This document shows positions 55,683 through 64,000 of a stretch of 64,000 bases of DNA, one piece after another. Positions within the stretch are counted from its first letter, which is position 1. The number at the start of each line of letters is the position of its first letter. Below the pieces are notes generated by a model. That model worked only from the letters and a program-made list of their open reading frames with translations. It was not told the origin of the DNA and made no database searches. The DNA comes from Corylus avellana (Eukaryota > Streptophyta > Magnoliopsida > Fagales > Betulaceae). The position numbers were made by a program, and so were the translations under genes. Location: the NCBI RefSeq assembly GCF_901000735.1, contig NC_081544.1, forward strand, positions 23,675,900-23,739,899, in the 5' to 3' direction.

Positions 55683-56160
55683 AAACAGTCAGGAAAAACA
55701 GAATATATTTATTTTTTATTTCAAATTCTTTGGCAGGCGCTTTTCAAAAATTTGGAGGGGTGGAGCGGAGGTATTTGAAAATATTTGGGGGATCCGGGAG
55801 GCCCCCCGGCCTCCGTGGTTCCGTCCATGACGCCATTCGAATCGCACTGAGGATCAGCAGTTGGATACAGGCTTTTCAGACAGTTCACAAAAAATCCTAT
55901 CTCAACATCAACTTTCAGTGTCCAATAGATCTTTGCCTGTCTGCTCTGCTTCTCAACAGGCCAAGAAGCAGGTTGTTTGTTCTTTTGTCTATATCAGTTT
56001 CTTATTCTCCATTAAAGCTAATTTTAACAAACATTTGGGGTCCTCCCTCAGAAAGAAGCACTGAGGCTCCGCAGGTGGATACATGAGTACATTGTTGTGG
56101 GAGTTGGGAGCGTTTCCTACTCTGGCTCTTTGGGTAAGCACGAAAATGGTTAATTAGCTG
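55683..56160 (+). other. Conserved exon-like block downstream of gene D
   Basis: Counterpart of 21955-22440, with the same GTAAGCAC splice-donor-like site at about 56134 and CTCAGAAAGAAGCACTGAGG. Indels between copies change the reading frame. Confidence 0.35.
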
Positions 56161-57224
56161 CCTTGTTTGTCTAGAGGCTGATCCCGCAAGAAACTAGGTC
56201 CATGAAAAACAACCTTAGTTAAGCCGAAGAATTGCACGTTACGTGTTTGCCAAAATAACATATTGACATTTATGGTCATACGTTACTCCCTACGATGGGT
56301 GGGTTATGAAAAGCCCTGTCACACCGTATTCATCCATGATCCATGGCTTAAGTTATCATTTTCATTCGTCATTGAATTTTTCTTTTCTTTCATTTGATTG
56401 GTAGCTATTTATTTATTTGTGAATATATTGCATGAGTTGAAGGCCACATATTCAATCATGTATGCTGCTTCAACTAATGGCTCAGATTAAGTTTAATTTC
56501 TTTGCTCATATATAGCTGTTAGTCTTCCCAAATATAAGTTATCTTCAACTGTGGAGTATCACGGATATGGATATTCAGCTATAAGACCCTCCAAAGTTGT
56601 TGCAGGTTTTGACTTATAATATGTATCTGCAGGAGATCCATTTGTAGAAGGCTGTTCTGCAGCTACATTTTGAGCAGGCCGCAGCAGAAAATTCATTGTC
56701 CCAAAGAATTATCTGCATAATCAAAAATTTCATCTTCATAATTGCAAGGTAGGAATCGCAAACCAGTGTTATACAATAAGTGTATAGTCTTCCATAGATA
56801 CTAACAAAGTAAACACCACATTTTCAATCATTTAACAAAATAAATTACATTATCATGAACCCCAATTATAAAAAAATTATACAAGAATATGTGCAAACCA
56901 TCAACTATAGGCAAAACGACAACCAAAACCACAACCGTAAAGAACCCCTCACGAAATTTCCATGGACATACCGACTCTCTCACCAAACCTAAATCTCTTC
57001 TCCCTCGCCTTCAAGAATCTTCTCACATGAGACTCCCCATGTAAATTCGAACATAATACTTACATATCTGTTAAGCTATACAATGAGAGAAGTAAAGAAT
57101 TATAATAAGCTAGACAATATTTTTTTCAAAATTCTAACTACAAGTAGCATTCAAGTAGACAGTCGCAAAAAAATATTATTGTAACTACCCTCAATGCATG
57201 ATAAAAAATAAGTGACAATTTTGT
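56161..57224. other. Duplicated 3' flank of gene D
   Basis: Collinear with 22441-23480, including the internal imperfect repeat. No gene seen. Confidence 0.45.
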
Positions 57225-57230
57225 ATTATT
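57225..57230 (-). terminator. Poly-A signal candidate of gene D
   Basis: AATAAT in TTTTCAATAATAC on the minus strand, about 130 bases past the stop. Confidence 0.45.
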
Positions 57231-57358
57231 GAAAATATGACATCAATCCTTACATATATGATAAGCTATACAATGATAGAACTGAGTAATTATAATAAAA
57301 TACCAAATACTGGAACCGATAGAGTTAACAATAAGAAGCATTGAAGAAAAGCCTATGA

Positions 57359-60300
57359 TCATATCTTTTTCATCTTTAGGTAGCTAAGAAATGGTCTTTG
57401 TGGAACAGGTATCCCCTTGACGATCCAACCAATTGGCCAAGATAGTGCTGAGATTCCAATGCATGCACCCCATTGCAACCAATTCAACCTTTCTGTATCT
57501 GCAAACTTCTTTAGAAACTCTACCATGACTACCTGAAGAACAATGGTTATCACGATGATCCCTAAAAACAATCTATTCTTGTGTATCCCCTTGAAGACGT
57601 TCTTCTTCTCAAGCTTCCGTGCATTGAATTCATTAAAGACTTGGCAAAGAACAAAAGTATTAAAGATTAAGGTGTCATTTACCTTCTCCGTCACACCAAA
57701 GATTGATTCACCTTTGAATTGCAGGGTCAAGAGGACCATTATTTGATACAAAGCTTGGGCTAAGAGGTTTCTCCACATAATGTTGGTGATAAGTGGTGCA
57801 GTCCGGCCCACAGGTGGTTTATCCATGAGCTCCTTGGTGGGTTGCTCAGTCGCAAGAGCTAGAGCACCCAACGTATCCATAATTAAGTTCACCCACAATA
57901 ATTGCACTGCTGTTAAAGGGACTTCACCAGCTGAAACTGCTGCCACAAAGTTGATCACGAGAGCAGCAACATTTACGGTAAGTTGAAATTGGATGAACTT
58001 CTGGATGTTGTTATAGACACATCTTCCCCACTTCAGAACTGTGGCCACTGAAGCAAAATTATCATCCAAAATGACAATGTCAGAGCTTTCCTTGGCCACC
58101 TCGGTGCCTTGAATCCCCATCGAAAGCCCTATATCAGCTTCTTTTAGTGCTGGTGCATCGTTTGTGCCATCGCCAGTAACTGCAACCACATGGCCTTTTT
58201 GTTTCAAGCACTCTACCATCAAAAGTTTGTCAAAGGGAGAAGACCTTGCCATCACACAAATTTTATCAACTTTCTCCAATCTCTCTTCTGGCGTGTAGTT
58301 TCTGAATTCCACACCTTCTACTACTGCTCCACTGACCAAGTCTTGACCAGGCCTGAGTATCCCACATTCGGTGGCTATAGCTTTTGCAGTGAAAACATTG
58401 TCTCCCGTGATCATTTTAATGTTCACACCGGCATATTGGCAATCTTCCACAGCTTTCTTCACCCCTAGACGACATGGGTCCTTAAGTCCCACAAGTCCTA
58501 ATAGGGTCAAACCATCTTCTTCTAGCCTTTTATTTTCTTGATATTCTTCTGAAACCTGCTTATGTGCAAATGCAATGCATCGGAGGCTGCTAGCTGCCAT
58601 ACCTTGAATAATTTGCTCAAATTTCATCTGTTCAGCATCATCAAGATCTTTTACAATTCCAGAAGCATCATAGTAACTTGAGCACATCTTCAATATCATC
58701 TCTGCTGCACCTTTCCAGTGTACCTGGATTGTGTTGTCTGCTTTTCTCCTCACAAGGACTCCACTTCGTTTCTTCTGGGAATTGAATGCTTCAACATAAA
58801 GAATCGTACAACTTTGCATCAATTGCTCCATTTCCATGTTTAAGTCCAAAACAGCCCAGGAAAGAATTGCTTTTTCAGTGGGACTACCTGAAAACTCGAT
58901 TTTAGATCCTGAATTAGGCATGTATACACTACCAGTTGTGTTTAAAGCAACTCCTTCCTGGACCAATTTGAGAACATATGGAGCAATTGATGAGTAAGAA
59001 CCAGCTGCAAAAGTTTCTTTCCCCAGCCAAAACTTTGTCACCTTCATTTGGTTGAGCGTGAGAGTGCCTGTTTTATCAGTACAAATGGTGGTGGCAGAGC
59101 CCATGGTCTCACAGGCAGAGAGCTTCCGCACCATTGCTTGATCAACCATCATTCTCTTCATGGAATAAGCAAGTGTGAGTGTAACTGCCAATGGCAAACC
59201 TTCTGGAATTGCAACCACAACTATAGTAACAGCAGCAGCGACAATCCCCACCACAGCATTCACTATGTCATCAACCTTGGTCTTGTTACCATTGAACTCC
59301 TTATTTCCATTGTCATCTGTTGTATTTCCTGTGAAGTAGCGAACCAACAGGACTACGAGAACTAGGAAAGCGACTAGCAAACCAACTTTACCTATTGATG
59401 AGGTTAACTTGTTGAGGCGTGCTTGTAAAGGTGTTTGTTCGTTTGTGTCACGGCTGATTGAGCTCATCATCTCTCCCCATGTTGTGTTCATGCCAACTGA
59501 AGTGACAAGCATCCGTGCATAGCCATCAGCCACCTTAGTACCTGAAACCAAAAATGGATGACTGCAATTTACTTCTACTTGGTCACTCTCCCCTGTCATG
59601 CTGGATTCATCCACGTGCAATGAGTGCCCGTCTAAGAATAGGCCGTCAGCTGGAACTTGATCTCCAATCTTTAAGCAAACAACATCTCCAACCACAATTT
59701 GAAATACTGAAATCTGTTGACGCCGCGCGGCTCGCACAACATCAACCTGGATATTGTTGCTGACTTTGGATAATTTGTCAAACTGTCTGTTTTGCCTAAA
59801 GTTGCTTATGGCAGAAACAGCAATGACAAGAAATATAGCAACAAATATGCTTCCACCATCATACCAACCTTCTTTGATTCCATGTTCTTTAATGCCAAAC
59901 GCAAGAGAAAGTGTTGCACAGCCTAAGAGGATGAAAATTGTAAGATCCTTGAATGCTTCCACCATGAAATGGAAGAAGCTCTTTGTAGGCGGTCTTTTAT
60001 ATGTGTTGGAGCCGAAAGCCTCGTGTCGGAGTGCAATATCTTCAACATCGCCTTCAATACCCAATTCAGCATTGGTATGAAGACTTGATGCTACTGCATC
60101 AACCCCTCCAAATTTTTGGAGCCTGTCAACATTTTTCTCTTTCACAAGTTGAATGAGACAATTTTGATCAATTTTGAACCTTTTGTCTGGTATGAGATCC
60201 ACAATGGTGAAAGATGGACAGTGAGAAAGCTCAGGATTTTTGTTTCCGTGTAGAGAATGGAATTTGTGAATACTTTTCTCTTTCACAAGTTCAGCGAGAG

Positions 60301-60655
60301 GTTTGAGATTCATAATGATGAAAGATGGGGAGTGTGAAACGTCAACATTTTTCTTCTCTGGTAGAGAATGAAGGTTGTCAACATTGTTCTCCTTCACAAG
60401 TTCAGTAAGACTTGTACGATCAATTTGGAAGCTATTGCTTGGTCTGAGATCCTCTAAGGTGGAAGGACAGCATGAAATATTAGTATTTTTCTTTCTGGAT
60501 AGAGATTCTGTAAAAAAAGAAAGTATGGTTCTAGAACAATAAATGGTCACAAAAGCAGAGTGCCATCTCTTGTTGGATTGGCTGAGTATTTCTGGTACGT
60601 GAAGTAAAGTCTCAATGCATATGCTCTCAAACTTTGGTGGGAGAACTGTAGCCAT
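57359..60655 (-). CDS. ACA gene D: Ca2+-ATPase with triplicated N-terminal segment
   Basis: 1098 residues, same length and organisation as gene C: start at MATVLPP, basic aromatic stretch KRWHSAFVTIYCSR, three N-terminal units (about 54-100, 101-138, 138-184), then the complete P-type core with TGES, PEGLP, DKTGTLT, KGA, TGDGTND and M6 Asn/Asp. Differs from C at scattered residues, mostly in the N-terminal 140 and a few core sites (Ser/Leu in QALYQIMV; KGIPVPQ against KCIPVPQ). No stop or frameshift, so likely functional. Expected role: Ca2+ export at the plasma membrane. It sits at the far end of duplication unit 2, after 26 kb of transposon-rich DNA, yet its promoter side is similar to that of C. 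Confidence 0.95.
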   Translation of the reverse strand: MATVLPPKFESICIETLLHVPEILSQSNKRWHSAFVTIYCSRTILSFFTESLSRKKNTNISCCPSTLEDLRPSNSFQIDRTSLTELVKENNVDNLHSLPEKKNVDVSHSPSFIIMNLKPLAELVKEKSIHKFHSLHGNKNPELSHCPSFTIVDLIPDKRFKIDQNCLIQLVKEKNVDRLQKFGGVDAVASSLHTNAELGIEGDVEDIALRHEAFGSNTYKRPPTKSFFHFMVEAFKDLTIFILLGCATLSLAFGIKEHGIKEGWYDGGSIFVAIFLVIAVSAISNFRQNRQFDKLSKVSNNIQVDVVRAARRQQISVFQIVVGDVVCLKIGDQVPADGLFLDGHSLHVDESSMTGESDQVEVNCSHPFLVSGTKVADGYARMLVTSVGMNTTWGEMMSSISRDTNEQTPLQARLNKLTSSIGKVGLLVAFLVLVVLLVRYFTGNTTDDNGNKEFNGNKTKVDDIVNAVVGIVAAAVTIVVVAIPEGLPLAVTLTLAYSMKRMMVDQAMVRKLSACETMGSATTICTDKTGTLTLNQMKVTKFWLGKETFAAGSYSSIAPYVLKLVQEGVALNTTGSVYMPNSGSKIEFSGSPTEKAILSWAVLDLNMEMEQLMQSCTILYVEAFNSQKKRSGVLVRRKADNTIQVHWKGAAEMILKMCSSYYDASGIVKDLDDAEQMKFEQIIQGMAASSLRCIAFAHKQVSEEYQENKRLEEDGLTLLGLVGLKDPCRLGVKKAVEDCQYAGVNIKMITGDNVFTAKAIATECGILRPGQDLVSGAVVEGVEFRNYTPEERLEKVDKICVMARSSPFDKLLMVECLKQKGHVVAVTGDGTNDAPALKEADIGLSMGIQGTEVAKESSDIVILDDNFASVATVLKWGRCVYNNIQKFIQFQLTVNVAALVINFVAAVSAGEVPLTAVQLLWVNLIMDTLGALALATEQPTKELMDKPPVGRTAPLITNIMWRNLLAQALYQIMVLLTLQFKGESIFGVTEKVNDTLIFNTFVLCQVFNEFNARKLEKKNVFKGIHKNRLFLGIIVITIVLQVVMVEFLKKFADTERLNWLQWGACIGISALSWPIGWIVKGIPVPQRPFLSYLKMKKI
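60104..60496 (-). repeat. Triplicated N-terminal regulatory segment (gene D)
   Basis: Same three units as in gene C (LEDLRPSNSFQIDR; SFIIMNLKPLAELVKEK; SFTIVDLIPDKRFKIDQ). The middle unit has the same 13-residue deletion, so triplication predates the C/D duplication. Confidence 0.85.
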
Positions 60656-60680
60656 TGGCTCAGGGAGGGAAAAAAGTTCA

Positions 60681-60800
60681 CTGTAAAGATGATATGTGTA
60701 GGAAAGCAAGGAATTGACAATGTAGTAATAGAGATAAAATAAAACAAGTAAAAAAAATTTTTTCTATGGGTAAAATATGAAGGATTCAAATGAGCAATAC
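60681..60800 (-). other. Possible leader intron of gene D
   Basis: AAAAG|GTATTGC donor and CATCTTTACAG acceptor on the minus strand, as in gene C. Confidence 0.4.
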
Positions 60801-60911
60801 CTTTTATGAATGAATGGAGCAAAGTGAGGATAAAGCGCAGAAAGGCTGGAGAATAGTAATGATATATGGAGATATGTTGCAGGATACGTTAAATTGTGGA
60901 AGTCCTCGACA

Positions 60912-60918
60912 TTTTATA
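60912..60918 (-). promoter_or_regulatory. TATA box of gene D
   Basis: TATAAAATG on the minus strand, 257 bases upstream of the ATG. Confidence 0.6.
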
Positions 60919-60949
60919 TATAGCTAAATAGCTTGGTGGTTTGTTTGTG

Positions 60950-61849
60950 TTCATGCCGTGTGGACAAGGTATCCAACTTTATTCATTAAGTTTTCAGTGG
61001 GGAAAAGAAGTAATTGATTGATATTGATATAAAGTAGAAATGAACTTTTAATTTTTTTGTGAGAGAAAAGTAAAGAAAATTGTATTGTGAGAGAAATGTG
61101 GACGGTTTTCATTGTTGGGTGATTCTAGTAGGCCAAAGAAAATAGAGAGTAGATCTGAAAAGTTAGAACATCTCTAGCAGATTAGGTAAAAGTTTCATAT
61201 TGACTAATACCACCGCTTTTTCTCCTTCAACAGATTTGCTAGAAACTTGGTAAAATGCAACCTCTATCACTACTAAATAAATATTTTATTGATTTTCATT
61301 ATTTTTGTAGTTGTTTATTGTTCCTCTTTATCAAGCAAATAGAATATATTAAAAACGGGAGAGAATTAATATTTAGTAAAAACAAGTAGAGAAGTGAATA
61401 AAAAATGTATTGGAGAGAGAAAAGTTTTAGGAAAAAGTAGAAAAATACTTTGGCAAACAAACGCGGCCTGGCTTGACAAAGTGGACCCACCGGAGGGGAA
61501 GGTGAAGAATTTCCTTGGTGTTTCGGAGATGACTTGCGCCGGGCTTTCCTCTCGGGCTAAGCAAAGAGAATGGAATGGGTCAAAATGGTCACATTCGACG
61601 CGCAAAGCGGATCTTCTTATGAATTTCTTTGCGTAGAGAATAATTATTTATTGGTCAAAATGGTTGTTTGTGGTTGGATTTAGATTTAATAGCCTTTATA
61701 GCATACTTCTAGGCAACTCTCTTACCAATTGCATGGAAAATTAAATAAATAAATGAGTGGGGGTGGGTTTCAAAATTAGAATAATTTATTTTGAAATCTT
61801 GACAATCTCTCACATATTTTCAAGTTTAAATTAACTACTTTGTTGGAAA
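60950..61849. other. Upstream region of gene D
   Basis: Partly similar to 27470-27600 (CTCTCGGGCTAAGCAA, TTATGAATTTCTTT); 60960-61440 has no counterpart upstream of C and shows nothing recognisable. Open frames of 60-80 codons are not conserved. Confidence 0.35.
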
Positions 61850-62000
61850 AAAATTGCCCCAGTCAATAAGGTTTATTGCTGATAGGATGAACATTAATTA
61901 GTCGTTCAACTTCCTAAGACCAAGAGGAATAACTTAAGAATGCAGCAATTTCCACTTTCCATGAAAACGGATAGGAAAGAATGATGTAATTGTGTGCCAA
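61850..62000 (-). other. Conserved distal upstream block of gene D
   Basis: Counterpart of 27600-27745 (ATTGCCCCAGTCAA, CCATGAAAACGGATAGGAAA), also related to the blocks upstream of A and B. Confidence 0.5.
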
Positions 62001-62029
62001 AATACTAAGTTCTATTTGAAGATCTTGGG

Positions 62030-62260
62030 TTGAGTGTATTAAGTGAATGAAAAAAAAAAAAAAAGTGTATTTTGGTAATTTTAATTTTGACACCTTCCGT
62101 TAGGATTTAACGGGAAAAACCTAATGGATGGGTGAGAAGCTCGATATACTAAGTTGGGAGTTTTTAAATTTTTTTTTATAGAAAGTAATTACAAAAGTAA
62201 TAGAAGCTTATGGGGGTTGGGTTAAGCAAAATTTTTCCTATAATCTCATTGGAAGATTTC
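62030..62260. repeat. Decayed foldback-type remnant
   Basis: Has the CCGTTAGGATTTAACGGG and TTACAAAAGTAATAGAAGC words common to MULE-type foldbacks in this window; borders not resolved. Confidence 0.3.
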
Positions 62261-62448
62261 TTACAATGGTATCAAAGTTGATAATTTAGTAAGACTCTTC
62301 TAGGTTTTTAATAATGAAATCACTTGAAGGGGGATATCAAGAGCTTGAATCAACTCAAACAAAAGCAACTGTGCTAAAAGTGAGTTTCATATTTGTTTTT
62401 TCAACTGTACTAACAAAATGGGCGTTAAAAAAATGATTAAATGATTAA

Positions 62449-62686
62449 GAGCATGTTTGGGTATACGTTTGAGGGGCTTAAAAGTGCGTTTTAACACTCA
62501 AAAAGTCCGTTTGAAGAAAAAAAAAATATATCCGTTTGGTAAAAAAAGAAAAACGTTTTTAAGGGTCATAAAAGTTTAAAAATAGTCAAAACGCACTTTT
62601 GGCAAAAGCTTAAAAATGAAACTTTTACCAAAAAACGATTTTTGATTTAAAAGCTCTATTTTTCAAACACAATCTCAAACATGCTC
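62449..62686. mobile_element. 238-bp Tourist-like MITE
   Basis: GAGCATGTTTGGGTATACG on the left and CTCAAACATGCTC on the right; 3-bp TAA flanks (62446-62448, 62687-62689). Confidence 0.65.
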
Positions 62687-62699
62687 TAAATTTATCTCT

Positions 62700-63309
62700 T
62701 CCTATCAGCTTAAACTTTTAAAATAAGTGACGATTTAACAATGGGAACATCATGTGAATAAATCCTAGAAGAATCAAATGTGACGAATTGCGACGAAGGG
62801 TTTCCCATGAAAATTTCTAATGTCCTCATTCTATGATTGTCAATGCATGTGTTGCATCTGCAATGTAAAACAGACATATATGCTGAAAGTGAAGGAAACC
62901 GGCACAGATATTGATGCAATTATATGGTGAGTTCATGCACTAGATTCCACCAAGTTCTCTTCCTTTTCCTCTCGATGAAAGGATGATCATGTAAAAACAG
63001 GGTAGAGTTTCAAAGAAAAAGGAGTGCAGGATAGACATGGAAGCACTCCTGGATCTCAGGCTGCTTGAGGTTTCCCACCCAAGCCTGTAGACTTAAAGGC
63101 CTCATTTCTATGTGATCACATGTGGAGAAGTCTCAAAGGGATGCATGTGATCACATGATTCACATTGCTTCATTTAAGACATATATAACGCCAGCGCCGC
63201 CAAGCCTGAGATTGCAGCCACCTTGTGATCATACATACATAACTTGGAAATTCACGTATGCATATTATAATTAGGAGATAAATATGAGAGTATTTTGAGT
63301 GAAACCTTA
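62700..63309. other. Distal end of duplication unit 2
   Basis: Collinear with 28620-29307; similarity ends after GAAACCTTAG. No gene recognised. Confidence 0.6.
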
Positions 63310-63411
63310 GACGTAAAATGCTTTCGGTCGGAAAATATTTTCAACAGAAAATATTTTCTTGAAAAATTATTTCCTTTAAAACATTTTATGGTGTTTGGCA
63401 CGTATGAAAAA

Positions 63412-63469
<58 letters not shown>

Positions 63470-64000
63470 GTCCCAACCAAGTCTTAGAGGTGTCTTAACC
63501 GAGTCCAGCAAGGACTCCACTGCGACTTACTCGGGACCCGCCCAAACCCTGCCTAGACCCTATAGGGACCTGCTTAGGACCCAACATGGACATTTTTGTA
63601 ATTTAGAGTTTAATATGATTTTCCGTATACACTAAATACTGTAAAATATTTTACAAGAAAATGTAGGGGACCCGCTTGATTTTCCATACATGTCAAATAC
63701 CGAAAAATGTTTTCTAAGAAATCATTTTTTAGGAAATGTTTTCCATCGAAAATATTTTCCGACGTAGGGTCCAAAGGGGTCCCAATCAAGTCTTGGCAGG
63801 GTCCCAGGCGGGTCCTGGACGAGTCTCAGCGGGATTCAGGGCAGGTCTGGTCAGATCTCAACCGGGTCCCGATCAAGTCCCAGCTGGGTCGCAATCTTAC
63901 GCGAGTCCCTTTGAGATCCCGAGCAAGTCTGGTCAGGTCTCAAGAGGATTTCGGTCAAGTCCTAGCAGGGTCCTAAACAAGTCCTGGGCGGGTCCCAGCA
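63310..64000. repeat. TE end with (CA)n/(TA)n and a GTCCC minisatellite, cut by window edge
   Basis: GGAAAATATTTTC-type sequence at 63335-63370 and again, partly mirrored, at 63700-63770 suggests element ends. (CA)n at 63413-63447 passes into (TA)n to about 63468. From 63520-63590 and 63768 to the edge, degenerate units of about 11 bp (GGGTCCCAATC AAGTCTTGGC type) repeat. Confidence 0.5.

Overview
The window is nuclear DNA of a woody-type dicot plant: AT-rich, with 1-12 kb gene spacing and dense, nested plant transposons (hAT, MULE-type foldbacks, CACTA, Tourist-like MITEs, Ty1/Copia, L1-type LINEs, SINEs, and a fragment related to integrated caulimovirids). I cannot name the species from sequence alone. 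The host genes are all of one kind: plasma-membrane-type autoinhibited Ca2+-ATPases of the short ACA12/ACA13 class, uninterrupted by introns in the coding region.

Layout. Gene A (minus, 1-1838, running off the left edge) and gene B (plus, 14031-17072) stand head to head with similar leaders and upstream blocks. Between them lie a complete 4.07 kb hAT transposon (3823-7891, perfect 8-bp target duplication, one nonsense codon in its transposase) and several foldback elements, including a 1 kb palindrome nested in a smaller MITE. After gene B, two ACA pseudogene pieces form an inverted repeat (18371-19957). From 19471 to 29307 there is a unit of ACA pseudogene pieces, 3' flank, gene C (minus, 23619-26915) and its promoter side. 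The same unit recurs in direct orientation at 30980-63309 with gene D (minus, 57359-60655). The second unit has swollen from about 10 kb to about 32 kb, mainly by transposon insertion: a 12.1 kb CACTA-like element that splits an ACA pseudogene and itself holds a LINE, a Copia element (which holds a MULE MITE) and a second LINE-type copy; then a LINE tail, two hAT elements, a MULE foldback carrying a caulimovirid-like fragment, a SINE and many MITEs. A 100-N scaffold gap at 46417-46516 is flanked by a 1.07 kb near-identical duplication that looks like an assembly artefact.

Function. All four ACA genes keep the P-type hallmarks (TGES, PEGLP, DKTGTLT, KGA, TGDGTND, and Asn/Asp in M6), as far as the window shows them. 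They should export Ca2+ from the cytosol, probably at the plasma membrane. Genes A and B have the usual short N-terminal regulatory region. Genes C and D carry an extra 85 residues in which one conserved N-terminal segment is present three times. This is the most unusual protein feature here and may change how these pumps are autoinhibited or bind calmodulin. The ACA inverted repeat downstream of gene B could in principle give hairpin-derived small RNAs against the whole family. No tRNA, rRNA or CRISPR was found.
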